Numbered from the stretch's first letter, positions 51,149 to 60,184 are shown. The stretch is DNA of 64,000 nt from Weissella muntiaci (GCF_008107635.1 NZ_SDGZ01000014.1:62001-126000); one strand, 5' to 3'. Numbers and translations are program-made. The notes: generated by a model not told the origin, from the sequence alone.

Positions 51149-51328
51149 TTATTTACCCTGCGTACTTGTGGTTGCAGCCATAAGTACGCTTTTTTTGTAT
51201 TCTTGTTCTGCTTTTGCTACATCAGCATCATATTGTGCGTTGATCTTCTGCTTAGCATTCAAATACCAAGCTGTCGCAACTGCTACTAATGGAACTAACT
51301 CAATAAAATATTTTGCTAAATCCAACAT
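51149..51328 (-). CDS. 59-residue single-helix membrane protein
   Basis: Starts MLDLAKYFIELVPLVAVATA (ATG at 51328; a TTG at 51349 overlaps the ribosome site), one membrane helix then a charged coil (DADVAKAEQEYKKS). Unknown function. Confidence 0.6.
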   Translation of the reverse strand: MLDLAKYFIELVPLVAVATAWYLNAKQKINAQYDADVAKAEQEYKKSVLMAATTSTQGK

Positions 51329-51336
51329 GTACTCAC

Positions 51337-51564
51337 CTAATCCTTCCAATTTGATAACTTAAAAAAACGTTCTACATCAGATCGCTTATATTCAGGTCGA
51401 CTACTTAAGCTAACATTTGGTACTTCACGCATGAATTTATCCGAGTACCTAATTCTGAGATTGAAAGCTCGAACACTTTTACCAAATGCACAAACCGCCA
51501 CCTCGTTAAGATTCATAAGGGGTAAACCACGATCTTTTATTTCTGACATTTTCTTAGACATCAT
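51337..51564 (-). CDS. Phage early protein with DNA-binding-like tail
   Basis: 75 residues, basic, ending SSRPEYKRSDVERFFKLSNW, a pattern seen in excisionase or DUF771-like proteins where the protein reads its target by a short winged helix. Tentative. Confidence 0.55.
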   Translation of the reverse strand: MMSKKMSEIKDRGLPLMNLNEVAVCAFGKSVRAFNLRIRYSDKFMREVPNVSLSSRPEYKRSDVERFFKLSNWKD

Positions 51565-51912
51565 CTAACCTCCTTGCGTGAAATACATTTCAAGTAATTT
51601 TTTGTACCAATAACTATCTGAATTAAATGGTCGATTAGGATTGTGGCCCAATCGCTGAGCAACAACGATTAACGAATCTGGATCAACATTGCCGTCCTCA
51701 TCAATTTCAACATCTAAACTCTCTAACATTGCCAAATATGGGATCTTTTTATCCTCCAATAGTTGAAATGTTTCCTTTGAAATTGCGACTGCTTTGCTAT
51801 ATCCATCGTGATTATGACTTGCTGCATCTTTCCAGGTCTGAATTTCTTTATCAGTCTTATTCTTATAAAGAAGAAATAGGCTGAGCAGAATTACACCAAT
51901 AACAATCTTCAT
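51565..51912 (-). CDS. Membrane-anchored phage protein, unknown
   Basis: 115 residues with one N-terminal membrane helix (MKIVIGVILLSLFLLYKNKT) and a soluble acidic domain. Overlaps the antirepressor end by 4 bp. Not recognised. Confidence 0.6.
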   Translation of the reverse strand: MKIVIGVILLSLFLLYKNKTDKEIQTWKDAASHNHDGYSKAVAISKETFQLLEDKKIPYLAMLESLDVEIDEDGNVDPDSLIVVAQRLGHNPNRPFNSDSYWYKKLLEMYFTQGG

Positions 51913-52694
51913 AAAATAGCTGCCTCGGTTTCCCGTTCAATACTGGGTAAGATGCCTTCGTTTTTTAGTAGGTTATAAATGAATACACGTCCCTTTTGGG
52001 TCCACTTTGTATTCATGACAACTTTGTCCTGTCCTACACGTTGTGAAATATCCTGTGTTTCGCTAAACGTGTAGCCGTGATTCTTATGCTTTGAATAAAG
52101 TAGCCATTGACCGCCGACCTTATGTTGAACCCTCAATTCATAAAGCTTTGCGTTCATCTTTTGAGCTGACCAACCATAATCCTCGGCGATTTGACTGATT
52201 GTAACCAAAGACTTCGATTTCATAATCTTGTCGTAGTAATCAGCTTTCGGACGACTTTCAGCAACTTGTTGAGATAAGATCAGCTTCTCAGCTCGTTCTT
52301 GCTTTACTTGAGTGGCTAGTCTGATGATGGTATCTGGGTCAGACAAAACTTCCTCCACCTTAGCGTCTGTAAGGTAAGCGCCATGTTTATTGATAGATGG
52401 TAGAACTTCTTCATATAACCAATCTTGAAATTTGTCCGCTAATGGTAAATGACTTTCACCTAGTAACTGGAATACACCAGACTGTGAAATTACTACCATT
52501 TCTTGTTTTCCAGAGGGGGTCGTGATTCGCGACCCCCTCTTATATTTCTCTTTAACATGAACTCGAAGTGCATCAGTAGTGTTTGCATAGCCAATACTTT
52601 CTACAACGTCCTTACCCACAAAATATAATTCGCCATCAATTAATACCGTACGAATTGTATTCTGTTGAAAATTAAAAATCTGTAAGCTATTCAT
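51909..52694 (-). CDS. Phage antirepressor (BRO-N plus KilAC)
   Basis: 261 residues. N-terminal BRO domain (IRTVLIDGELYFVGKDVVESIGYANTTDAL ... split segments, SQSGVFQLLGESHLPLADKFQDWLYEEVLPSI) and C-terminal KilAC domain (KSLVTISQIAEDYGWSAQKMNAKLYEL, QWLLYSKH, WTQKGRVFIYNLL). It can relieve CI repression to promote lytic growth. Second gene of the leftward early operon. Confidence 0.92.
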   Translation of the reverse strand: MNSLQIFNFQQNTIRTVLIDGELYFVGKDVVESIGYANTTDALRVHVKEKYKRGSRITTPSGKQEMVVISQSGVFQLLGESHLPLADKFQDWLYEEVLPSINKHGAYLTDAKVEEVLSDPDTIIRLATQVKQERAEKLILSQQVAESRPKADYYDKIMKSKSLVTISQIAEDYGWSAQKMNAKLYELRVQHKVGGQWLLYSKHKNHGYTFSETQDISQRVGQDKVVMNTKWTQKGRVFIYNLLKNEGILPSIERETEAAIL

Positions 52695-52695
52695 T

Positions 52696-52932
52696 TTAGA
52701 CCTCCTGTAATTTCTTTTTCTTCAATACTTCAGCTTGCTTTAGTTCAACATAGTCAAGAGCAGTCTGCCATCGTTTCATGTCAAGAGCTGTAGCACCCTT
52801 GCCTTCGGCAATAATCATCTTATTTACCAAAGTTGTCATTTGACTTTTGCTAATACCGAGAAAATCCGCAACGCCTTGTTGCTTGATATGTGCTTTTCCG
52901 AGCTCTTCAACCCAATCATCCTTATCTGCCAT
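52696..52932 (-). CDS. Cro-like early regulator
   Basis: 78 residues, small helix-turn-helix (AHIKQQGVADFLGISKSQMTTLVNKMI) starting the leftward operon, with GAGGAGG ahead of the ATG. Position opposite the CI gene supports a Cro-like role. Confidence 0.7.
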   Translation of the reverse strand: MADKDDWVEELGKAHIKQQGVADFLGISKSQMTTLVNKMIIAEGKGATALDMKRWQTALDYVELKQAEVLKKKKLQEV

Positions 52933-52977
52933 AACTTTCTACCTCCTCTTTTATTTGTACTAAGTTTATAAACTGAG

Positions 52978-53163
52978 TTGACAAAGCACTCAATTGAGTT
53001 CTATAATACACACATAAATAAACGTTAAAAAACGCCAATCATGCACTACAATTCATCGCTGGTCGCTTATAATTTGTAGGATTTGTGTTTTTGTACTTTG
53101 TTTAATAACTTTGAACATTTATTATAATAAACTCAATGGAGTGCTTAGTCAACTCTTTTGAGT
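52978..53163. promoter_or_regulatory. Lysogeny switch: three operators and overlapping promoters
   Basis: Operators of the form ACTCnnnnGAGT are at 52988-52999 (ACTCAATTGAGT), 53131-53142 (ACTCAATGGAGT) and 53152-53163 (ACTCTTTTGAGT). A rightward promoter, TTGACA (52978-52983), 18 bp, TATAAT (53002-53007), has the first operator in its spacer. A leftward promoter TTGACT (53152-53147), 17 bp, TATTAT has the second in its spacer. A second leftward option, TTGAGT-17-TATAAA near 52966, would give a short leader for the Cro-like gene. Confidence 0.7.
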
Positions 53164-53197
53164 GCATTTATTTTAAATTTCTTTTTGAGGTATAAAA

Positions 53198-53563
53198 ATG
53201 AATGTAGTTGAACGAATTAAAAACACCGCTAAATCAAGGTCCATGACAATTAAGGATCTGTCACTGAGAGCAGGAATTGGTCCTCAGACAATTTATAATT
53301 GGAGAGATAGAAATCCTCAAACCGAAACACTACAAAAGGTAGCAGATATTTTGAACGTCTCTGTTGACTACCTACTAGGCAATACGGATGAAGCTACACC
53401 AATAAAAAAAGACAGGATTAAAGTTAATCCTGCCGAAGTAAAAGTATTGAACAAAATAGAAACCGCTGGTTTAAATGAAAAACAACTTGAACAATTAGAT
53501 AGCTATCTAGATTTCATAACTTCTGACTTCATCAAACGAGTTGAAGATGATTTAAACAAATAG
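53198..53563 (+). CDS. CI-like repressor (XRE family)
   Basis: 121 residues. N-terminal HTH (IKNTAKSRSMTIKDLSLRAG, IGPQTIYNWRDRNPQTETL, VADILNVSVDYLLG) and a short C-terminal oligomerising region without a peptidase domain, so it is not self-cleaving. Repression would be lifted by the neighbouring ImmA-like peptidase or the antirepressor. Confidence 0.88.
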   Translation: MNVVERIKNTAKSRSMTIKDLSLRAGIGPQTIYNWRDRNPQTETLQKVADILNVSVDYLLGNTDEATPIKKDRIKVNPAEVKVLNKIETAGLNEKQLEQLDSYLDFITSDFIKRVEDDLNK

Positions 53564-53574
53564 GCGGATTAGTT

Positions 53575-54000
53575 ATGACTAGAATTGATAATCTTTTTTC
53601 AAGATTTCCAGAAGTTATTTTCATTGAGCTACATAATTGTCCTGATGGTTTTCAAGGTACGCACAGAGCTTATAAAAACTATTTTTACGTTTATTACAAT
53701 GCTGACCTTAATGAACCCACTGTCTATGCCTCTATTCTGCATGAACTAACCCATTACACTCGCGGTGATGTCGCCTACTCAGAAAAAAATGAATATCAAA
53801 CTAACATAGAAACTAGTTACGACCTTGTCTCTATTAATGAAGTGGTAGATTACAACGCTAATAATCCTGAGTTGGATGATTATGCTATTGCAGAGCACTT
53901 CAACATTACGATTAAGCAGCTACATGAACTTGTTTCTGCTCACTATATAAAAGACGGCTTCACCCCACCATCGGGGCTTTTATTTTCAGACTATATGTGA
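53575..54000 (+). CDS. ImmA/IrrE-type metallopeptidase
   Basis: 141 residues with the zinc motif in SILHELTHYTRGD (HELTH) near residue 60 and a C-terminal helix-turn-helix-like end. It lies 11 nt after the repressor gene, the usual pairing in which it cleaves the repressor during induction. Confidence 0.82.
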   Translation: MTRIDNLFSRFPEVIFIELHNCPDGFQGTHRAYKNYFYVYYNADLNEPTVYASILHELTHYTRGDVAYSEKNEYQTNIETSYDLVSINEVVDYNANNPELDDYAIAEHFNITIKQLHELVSAHYIKDGFTPPSGLLFSDYM

Positions 54001-54103
54001 TTTATTATACAAAAAATAAAATCTGTTTAATTACATAAGTCCTGCATCACTAATACGTGCAAATAACAAGTATGATCCACGTTAAAAGCTTAGGAGTATT
54101 TTA

Positions 54104-54610
54104 ATGCATGTTTTGGGTACTACACTGACTGTGGTGGGCGGAATATTCACAGCCTTATATTTTATTTTGCTATTTGTTGTAAAAATAAGAACCGGCAAAT
54201 TTTTCGTTAAGGGCTCTTTTCAGTCTCATTTATTCGGAATTACCATGATCATTTTGACGTCATTGGGAATCGTACTCATGGTCACACATCCTGTTGAAAA
54301 TACTTCCGTATCAGGTTCAGCATCTTCTGAAAAAGAGGCAAAAGAAACTTTAAAGAGTTATGCAAAAACATTCGGTCGTAAGTCAGTTGATGAATTACAA
54401 GAGAAAGATAATGTATACCCTTCTGCACAGGTTGATGAAGGTACTATGTATTCTTGGGCTACCGAAGAAGGTACACTAACGCGTCTGGACACCAGTTCAG
54501 ATGGTATGACAACCGTTTATAAACTAAACAGCGATAACACAAAAGATGTACTTTGGACCGGAAAAACTGTCTTTCAACGTACACAAGTGAAACATTATTA
54601 TATAAATTAG
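54104..54610 (+). CDS. Lysogeny-module membrane protein, unknown
   Basis: 168 residues with two membrane helices (about 4-28 and 44-64) and an outside domain of ~100 residues with Ser-rich start. AGGAG lies ahead of the ATG. Position between repressor and integrase is a common place for superinfection-exclusion or host-modifying genes; no motif confirms this. Confidence 0.65.
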   Translation: MHVLGTTLTVVGGIFTALYFILLFVVKIRTGKFFVKGSFQSHLFGITMIILTSLGIVLMVTHPVENTSVSGSASSEKEAKETLKSYAKTFGRKSVDELQEKDNVYPSAQVDEGTMYSWATEEGTLTRLDTSSDGMTTVYKLNSDNTKDVLWTGKTVFQRTQVKHYYIN

Positions 54611-54622
54611 GAGTCTTGGAGA

Positions 54623-55081
54623 ATGACAAAGAAATTATATGCAATAATCGGAGCAATTGCTGTAGTTGCGATTGCTGCGATTGCTTTGACAGTTAATTCT
54701 GTGCATCAATCAAAAGTAGCAGCAGCTAAGGAATCGTCTATTAAACAACACGAGTCATCTATAAGTGAATCACAGCGTAAATATGATTCATCTGTTAAAG
54801 CTTCTAAAAAAGCTTCGTCAAAAAAGAGTTCAGAAGAGGCTAAATCGAAGTCTGAAAGTCAAGAACAATCTGCGGTAAATAATGCAGGATCTACAACTCC
54901 GGTTTCACAGGCCGGACAAGTTTCACAAGCTCAAAATAATTCAAAAACAAATTCTACACAACAAAATACTGATGATAATAAGACGATCAATTATCGAAAT
55001 GAAATAATTTGGACAAGTACCAGCAGCTCTACTCCTACGCCGTCCAACGCAGTTATCCAACCAGGTCCACCTACAGAATAA
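54623..55081 (+). CDS. Ser/Lys-rich secreted or anchored protein, unknown
   Basis: 152 residues: signal/anchor helix (LYAIIGAIAVVAIAAIALTV), then a low-complexity Ser/Lys/Gln coil (~35-120) and a Thr/Pro-rich end. No lipobox. AGGAG ahead of the ATG and 12 nt after the previous stop, so cotranscribed. Lysogenic surface protein of unknown role. Confidence 0.65.
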   Translation: MTKKLYAIIGAIAVVAIAAIALTVNSVHQSKVAAAKESSIKQHESSISESQRKYDSSVKASKKASSKKSSEEAKSKSESQEQSAVNNAGSTTPVSQAGQVSQAQNNSKTNSTQQNTDDNKTINYRNEIIWTSTSSSTPTPSNAVIQPGPPTE

Positions 55082-55084
55082 AAG

Positions 55085-55122
55085 ATCCACATCCCCTCGC
55101 CTGGCAGCATAAGGATGTGGAT
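55085..55122 (+). terminator. Hairpin after the lysogeny membrane genes
   Basis: ATCCACATCC pairs with GGATGTGGAT around a 17-nt loop; no strong T-run follows, so termination may be weak. The next 110 bases before the integrase hold no gene. Confidence 0.5.
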
Positions 55123-55238
55123 ATAGAGCTTTGAATCTTGAACATCTAAAGACAAACTCGATTCTGTTTATTAGTATATCAGACCTGAGTATGTCTTTAA
55201 ACTACTCAATATTTATCAGAAAGGATTAGGTTTAACTT

Positions 55239-56306
55239 ATGGCGATTAGTAAACAACCTAACGGAAAATGGCGAGCCGACTTTAACTATAAGGGATTTGA
55301 CGGTAAACGCCATCGAAAGGTTAAAGTATTCACCACTAAAACAGAGGCGAATGTATGGCTTGCTACTCAGCAAGTATCAAAATCAAACAACGCCTCAAAA
55401 CAAAAAGACATGACCTTTATTGATTACTTCAATGAGTATGCAGAAATACACTTAAAATCAGGCCTGAAAGAATCAACCATAGCTAACTGGGAACATGTTA
55501 GAGACAATGTGGTACCCATCTACTTTAGTAATCTAGCATTATCAGAGCTTACGAGAAATATCTATCAGAACTTCATAAATGAGCATTCCACTGGCAAGGC
55601 CAAGTCAACAGTGAAGGTACATCACCTCATTATAAAGTCTGTCATTCAACAAGCGTTTCATGATGGAATTATAGATGTAGATCCAACTTACAAAATTCGG
55701 TTAATTGGAAATGATTCTAAACCATCTGCCGAGAAGTTTTTGGAAGCTGATGAATTTAATAGTCTAATTGCTCACCTAACTAGCAACAAGCATTACTTAA
55801 ATACGAAATCAACCTTCTTAATATATTTAGTCGCATTATCAGGCATGCGTGTAGGAGAAGCTCTAGCATTGACTGCAAGTGATTTTAATACAGAGAAAAG
55901 GACTATTTCAATCAATAAAACAAAACAGCGCTCAGGACAAATTACCACGCCTAAAACTAAAACATCTATCAGGAAAATCAAAATGCCTGATGTATTTTTT
56001 AAAAACTACAATGATTACGTTTCGTCAATCGATGGCAATCACTTATTTGGTGATACTAGCGATCCGACTTACCTAAACAAAAAACTTCACCGTATATCGG
56101 AACAATTGGGTTTTAAAAACTCAATCTCTATTCACGGACTCCGGCACAGTCATGCGAGCTTTTTATTGACCCACGGAGTTGATATTTCTTATGTATCACA
56201 ACGGCTTGGGCATGCCGATGTGTCTTTAACCATGAGAGTATACGCACATTTGCTCAACCAATTAAAAGAACAAGAGGAAGAGAAAACTATCAGTATATTA
56301 GGTTAA
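55239..56306 (+). CDS. int: Tyrosine-type site-specific integrase
   Basis: 355 residues. N-terminal AP2-like arm-binding domain (MAISKQPNGKWRADFNYKGF), core-binding domain (~55-150), catalytic domain with Arg 204 (SGMRVGEAL), His 299/Arg 302 (HGLRHSH), His 325 (LGHAD) and nucleophile Tyr 335 (MRVYAH). It joined the phage to the host terminator. AGGATT precedes the ATG. Confidence 0.97.
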   Translation: MAISKQPNGKWRADFNYKGFDGKRHRKVKVFTTKTEANVWLATQQVSKSNNASKQKDMTFIDYFNEYAEIHLKSGLKESTIANWEHVRDNVVPIYFSNLALSELTRNIYQNFINEHSTGKAKSTVKVHHLIIKSVIQQAFHDGIIDVDPTYKIRLIGNDSKPSAEKFLEADEFNSLIAHLTSNKHYLNTKSTFLIYLVALSGMRVGEALALTASDFNTEKRTISINKTKQRSGQITTPKTKTSIRKIKMPDVFFKNYNDYVSSIDGNHLFGDTSDPTYLNKKLHRISEQLGFKNSISIHGLRHSHASFLLTHGVDISYVSQRLGHADVSLTMRVYAHLLNQLKEQEEEKTISILG

Positions 56307-56309
56307 TTC

Positions 56310-56356
56310 ATGTGCCATTTATGTGCCTATAATTTAAAAATGTGCCTAAATGTGCC
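56310..56356. promoter_or_regulatory. Integrase arm-type sites, attR side
   Basis: Four direct ATGTGCC repeats at 56310, 56321, 56340 and 56350, in two pairs spaced 11 and 10 bp, starting right after the integrase stop. Confidence 0.65.
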
Positions 56357-56480
56357 CTTTTCCGTAGTTTATCTAAGTTTTATGTTGGCTTTCGTGGGCT
56401 TTTAAAAACCCTTTCAAACCCTTTTATATCATAGCTTTCATTGATATACAGGCTTTTACCAATAGTGCTTGGTCCCATTT

Positions 56481-56504
56481 TGCAATCGAGTGAGAAGCTT
56501 TTTT
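56481..56504. other. attR (att core plus host half-terminator)
   Basis: Core TGCAATCGAGTGAG followed by host AAGCTTTTTT. It is the 3' arm of the former terminator and overlaps the femX-like stop codon. The 5' arm is 37.6 kb away, so femX transcripts have lost this hairpin. Confidence 0.85.
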
Positions 56505-57774
56505 ATCGTCCAAGTAAACGTTTGATACCTTTGTATAAGGAGTACTTTAGCGGACTAGTTGGCAGGATAAATTGTCCATACTTCTTTTCAACGACGCCAC
56601 CAAAGCCAGCTTTAAAGTTCAGAACTCCATCACTACCGTCAAAGATTCCAGAAATCCCATAAAAGTTATAGCGTGGAATCCGATGCTTAACTGCAAGCTC
56701 CATCATGTGATTTTGCAAGGCATAAGGTCCGTAGTACTGTTTGTATTCGTCATAGGTTCCCGAGTAGAGATAAGTTAACTCATTCGGAGTTTCCAAGAAA
56801 ACTGCACCAGCGACAATAACCTTATTAGCTTCTGCTTTGGCCTGGATCAACTCAACTTCGGCAATCCGCTTAACATGCTGTTGCATTTGATCAGTAAATT
56901 CGCGTTTCTGATTCGCCGCTTTTTTATTATTGGGATTGTTTTCAAGGCGCTGCGCCAGTTGCTCAATGCGTTGTGCCAATTCATCACGTTTTTTAACTTG
57001 ACCATTGATAAAGGCAGCGAAATCCATTTCCACAAAGTAGAAATGTGCATGATCGCCAAAACTATCCATCAGACGTTCATAAAAATCTAAACTCTTGTCT
57101 TCATAATTCAAACGGTCTGCCGTGTGCTGCGTTAACTGCTTAAAGGCTGGCAAATCATCATGTCCCAAACGCCTGAGCGTAATACCAAATTGAACGGTCT
57201 TCTTTAGATAGTACTTACCATCTTTCTCGTAACTTTTTTGCAATTCAGTTAGCGGATTCTCAGCTTGATTGATCATCTGTAAGTCTTTGGCAAACTGCCA
57301 AATTGGTGCTGATGATGTTGACCAACCCTTTGCAACTGGTTGATGTTGATACCCCAACTCAGTCAGTTGTGCTAGCAACTGCTGCTCCGACTCATAGTCT
57401 TCCTGCAGAGTTCCGTCAACGTTGTAAGTTTCCCAAACATTATTCGGCATAACAGATACATATAACGCACCCTTTGCCTGAGCATATTTCTTCAACTCAT
57501 TGAAAAACGCAGTCACGATTGCATGGTTGGTAAAATCAAGCAATGGTCCGCCATCCAACTGCATTAGCTTTCCAAAACGCACCGGTAAAGTTGTAACTAG
57601 CGCCGCCGCAACTACTTGTCCATTCTCATAGAGCCCCATCATCTGGACATCCCAATTTCGCTTTGCCAACATTTGTGCATAATCACTAGTTAACGTAAAG
57701 TTGCCCGCTGGCTGGGTCAACGCAAATTCATCAAAGGTCTGTGCATCTAATTCTAAAAATTTATAATCCGTCAT
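56503..57774 (-). CDS. FemX/FemAB-family peptidoglycan bridge aminoacyltransferase
   Basis: 423 residues from MTDYKFLELDAQTFDEFALT (ATG at 57774); a longer in-frame start at 57828 does not fit the family. Two GNAT-like domains and the coiled-coil arm (~230-300, KKRDELAQRIEQLAQRLENN) are recognisable, with NFYGISGIF and GFGGVVEKKYGQF near the end. It adds the first amino acid from an aminoacyl-tRNA to the peptidoglycan stem peptide. The downstream terminator is disrupted by the prophage. Confidence 0.9.
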   Translation of the reverse strand: MTDYKFLELDAQTFDEFALTQPAGNFTLTSDYAQMLAKRNWDVQMMGLYENGQVVAAALVTTLPVRFGKLMQLDGGPLLDFTNHAIVTAFFNELKKYAQAKGALYVSVMPNNVWETYNVDGTLQEDYESEQQLLAQLTELGYQHQPVAKGWSTSSAPIWQFAKDLQMINQAENPLTELQKSYEKDGKYYLKKTVQFGITLRRLGHDDLPAFKQLTQHTADRLNYEDKSLDFYERLMDSFGDHAHFYFVEMDFAAFINGQVKKRDELAQRIEQLAQRLENNPNNKKAANQKREFTDQMQQHVKRIAEVELIQAKAEANKVIVAGAVFLETPNELTYLYSGTYDEYKQYYGPYALQNHMMELAVKHRIPRYNFYGISGIFDGSDGVLNFKAGFGGVVEKKYGQFILPTSPLKYSLYKGIKRLLGR

Positions 57775-57887
57775 ATTATATATCTGCCCCTGTATTAATT
57801 CAGCTAGTGCCATTTTATCATAAACCAAAAATAACTGTGTTCAGTCGATCAGTTACCTGCCAAATCCTTATCCCGTTTTTTAGTTGT

Positions 57888-57932
57888 TAAAAAAACGGAC
57901 AAAGTATCAATAATTAATACTTCATCCGACCA
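57888..57932 (-). terminator. Terminator of the flippase gene
   Basis: Minus-strand CGGATGAAGTATTAA/TTGATACTTTGTCCG hairpin followed by seven T. Confidence 0.8.
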
Positions 57933-57942
57933 TTAAGCTCGT

Positions 57943-59979
57943 TTATTTAATATGCAGCCGTTGTGCAAGTGCATCGGCCCTTACACCAAACATTTCCCGA
58001 CCCAAAGTTGTTCGCAATGTCGCTAAGCCGTAGATCACCGTCCCCAATAACCCACCGACTACTACAATTACAAAATGGGCAGAGCGACTTGTATCTGATA
58101 CAAAATTCTCCAAAGTGCTAACAACTGGCCAAACGACCAAGTATAAGGCCACACTCCAAGTCAACATCGTCATCAATGGATAACTGAGATCTTGCCAAGA
58201 AATCGGATAGCGTTGATTCAATCGCCGTATTGCGAAGACTAGTCCAACCGCAAAGGCGATAATTGTCGCCATTAGCGGTCCAATTCCGGCTAGCCAAATC
58301 GTCAAAGGCGTTTGCAAAATTAATTTAACAATCACAATTATTCCCAACAGGCGTATCGTATAGCGAAGATCACCAACACCTTGCAAAATCGCCAACACCA
58401 CCATATACATTCCTAAGGCAATCGCTGTATAAGCGGCATATTGTAGAATCAAAACACCGTTATTCAAATCACTTGCACCATAGAACAGAATATACATAGG
58501 TCGAGCTACCGCTGCTAAACCAAGTGTTGCTGGAAGCATTACAAAGGCTAATAGCTTCAAGGCATAACCAATTTGCTCAGCAACAACATTTTTATCGCCA
58601 GTTGTTCGTGCTCGCGCCAGCATTGGCAATGCCGTTTCAGACATCGCCACCGCCAACGAAACTACTAACATAACGAGCTTATTTGAATTGAAAGAAAACT
58701 GAGCGAACATATTATCAATCGCTCCGTAACTAAACGAACTAAATGCCCGCATAATGTGGAAGAACGTGTACTGGTCAATAACCTGCACTAGCGAAATCGC
58801 CGAACCCGCCAAAACAATCGGCAACGATTGTCGAGCCATGCGTCCAAGCAAAGCCGCACTTGGTGCGACCGTATCATCAACTTCAACTGGATCAATCGCA
58901 AACGTTCGTTTGCGAATAACAATTCCAATCAACAAAACTAGAATTCCAGCTAACGCACCCCAGAAGGCACCCAACGTTGACTGAACCGTTGCATCAACCC
59001 AATCTCCATGACCAGCGATCATAATCCAATAAGTCATCCCTAACATATAGATAACGCGTACCAGCTGTTCAATAAACTGTGACAGCGCTGAAATTCCCAT
59101 GAATTCAAATCCCTGCACGTACCCACGTAACATGGATAGAATTGGAATAATCAGCACGGCCGCCGCCAAAGCATGTAAGACGGGTACAACATTAGCATGC
59201 CCTTGTGAAAGTAGCGGCGCCAAAATATATAACAGCCCCGCCACAACAATCCCAAGTCCTGCTCCAAGCCATAATGATGAATGATAAACCTTACGCACCA
59301 TCCGTAACTGATTCTTTTCATGATATTCTGCGACCAGCCTGGACAAAACATTTGGTAGCCCTGCCGTTGCAATAATCAAAAAGACACTATAAATTTGGTA
59401 GCCCTGTGCATAGAGCGAATTAGCACTCGTTGAGTAAGTCGCCCCAATCATGGCAACCCATGGAATAATATATAACGCTCCCAAAATTCTCGAGGCAATT
59501 CCACCGATGGTCATCCATAGCGAGCCACGTAACATTCGGCTACTTGCTGACTGTTGCTTTTCAAGCTGGCGCCGTTCATTCCGTTCTTCGACCGCTGTCC
59601 GCTCAACACTGATTTCATCAGGCGCATAAGTCGCAAGCGATGCTTCTGCCATCAACTGTGCTTGTTCTTCCAAATTAGATGCTGACCTGGTTGTATTTAA
59701 TGGCTTAGCCGCCTGTTCATCATTATGACTAGCGCTAAGTAAATCCGACCTTGTCTTTACGAACGGATCTGGTACTTCAACCACCTCAATTGCTGAGTCA
59801 GCGTCTGATTGCGGTGCGTCTGGCGTATCTTGCATTGCTTGATCAACCGTTGCATCTGTTTTCACGCCCAAAACCTCATCGAGAGTTGCCCCATCAAGTA
59901 GCGCACGTAACTCTTGATATGTTAAATCCTGTCGAAAAGGTTTTTGATCTGATTGCGGTTGATGTTGATCGTCTGCCAT
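57943..59979 (-). CDS. MOP-superfamily lipid flippase (MurJ/SpoVB-like) with acidic N-terminal extension
   Basis: 678 residues from the ATG at 59979 (AAAGGAG ahead; 60003 lacks one). Residues ~150-678 have 14 hydrophobic helices beginning SRMLRGSLWMTIGGIASRILGALYIIPW, the start of YtgP-type flippases that move lipid-linked wall precursors. The first ~150 residues are a Gln/Asp/Ala-rich soluble extension (QELRALLDGATLDEVLGV ... ) not usual in the family's core. Lipid II is the likely substrate in Gram-positives. Confidence 0.85.
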   Translation of the reverse strand: MADDQHQPQSDQKPFRQDLTYQELRALLDGATLDEVLGVKTDATVDQAMQDTPDAPQSDADSAIEVVEVPDPFVKTRSDLLSASHNDEQAAKPLNTTRSASNLEEQAQLMAEASLATYAPDEISVERTAVEERNERRQLEKQQSASSRMLRGSLWMTIGGIASRILGALYIIPWVAMIGATYSTSANSLYAQGYQIYSVFLIIATAGLPNVLSRLVAEYHEKNQLRMVRKVYHSSLWLGAGLGIVVAGLLYILAPLLSQGHANVVPVLHALAAAVLIIPILSMLRGYVQGFEFMGISALSQFIEQLVRVIYMLGMTYWIMIAGHGDWVDATVQSTLGAFWGALAGILVLLIGIVIRKRTFAIDPVEVDDTVAPSAALLGRMARQSLPIVLAGSAISLVQVIDQYTFFHIMRAFSSFSYGAIDNMFAQFSFNSNKLVMLVVSLAVAMSETALPMLARARTTGDKNVVAEQIGYALKLLAFVMLPATLGLAAVARPMYILFYGASDLNNGVLILQYAAYTAIALGMYMVVLAILQGVGDLRYTIRLLGIIVIVKLILQTPLTIWLAGIGPLMATIIAFAVGLVFAIRRLNQRYPISWQDLSYPLMTMLTWSVALYLVVWPVVSTLENFVSDTSRSAHFVIVVVGGLLGTVIYGLATLRTTLGREMFGVRADALAQRLHIK

Positions 59980-60012
59980 TTTCCGCTCTCCTTTGCTAAA
60001 CATAACCTAAAA

Positions 60013-60085
60013 TGACGCTACACAGACTCGAACTGTGATCTAAGACTTAGGAGGTCCTTGTTCTATCCTGTTGAACTATAGCGCC
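60013..60085 (-). tRNA. tRNA-Arg (anticodon CCT)
   Basis: A 73-nt cloverleaf: acceptor GGCGCTA/TAGCGTC, D-arm GTTCAACAGGATAGAAC, anticodon stem AGGAC/GTCTT with loop CTCCTAA, T-arm CACAG-TTCGAGT-CTGTG, discriminator A, no encoded CCA. Located between leuS and the flippase gene. Confidence 0.9.
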
Positions 60086-60184
60086 GATATTCATATCTTG
60101 TAATTATCTATTATCTACTTAGAAACTGCAAGACTTGGATTAGTGAGATTACTATTTTTTAGTATTTGAAAAGTATCCCAACAT

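Larger units (their letters stand above)
18849..56494. mobile_element. Complete siphovirus-type prophage (about 37.6 kb)
   Basis: It is bounded by a 14-bp direct repeat, TGCAATCGAGTGAG, at 18849-18862 and 56481-56494. Lysogeny genes and integrase are at the right end; replication, packaging, head, tail and lysis genes follow leftward on the minus strand. All expected modules are present and long structural genes are open, so it may be inducible. Joining the outer flanks restores a perfect host terminator hairpin. Small decayed genes (yopX-like) and degenerate tRNAs are the only damage seen. Confidence 0.93.
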
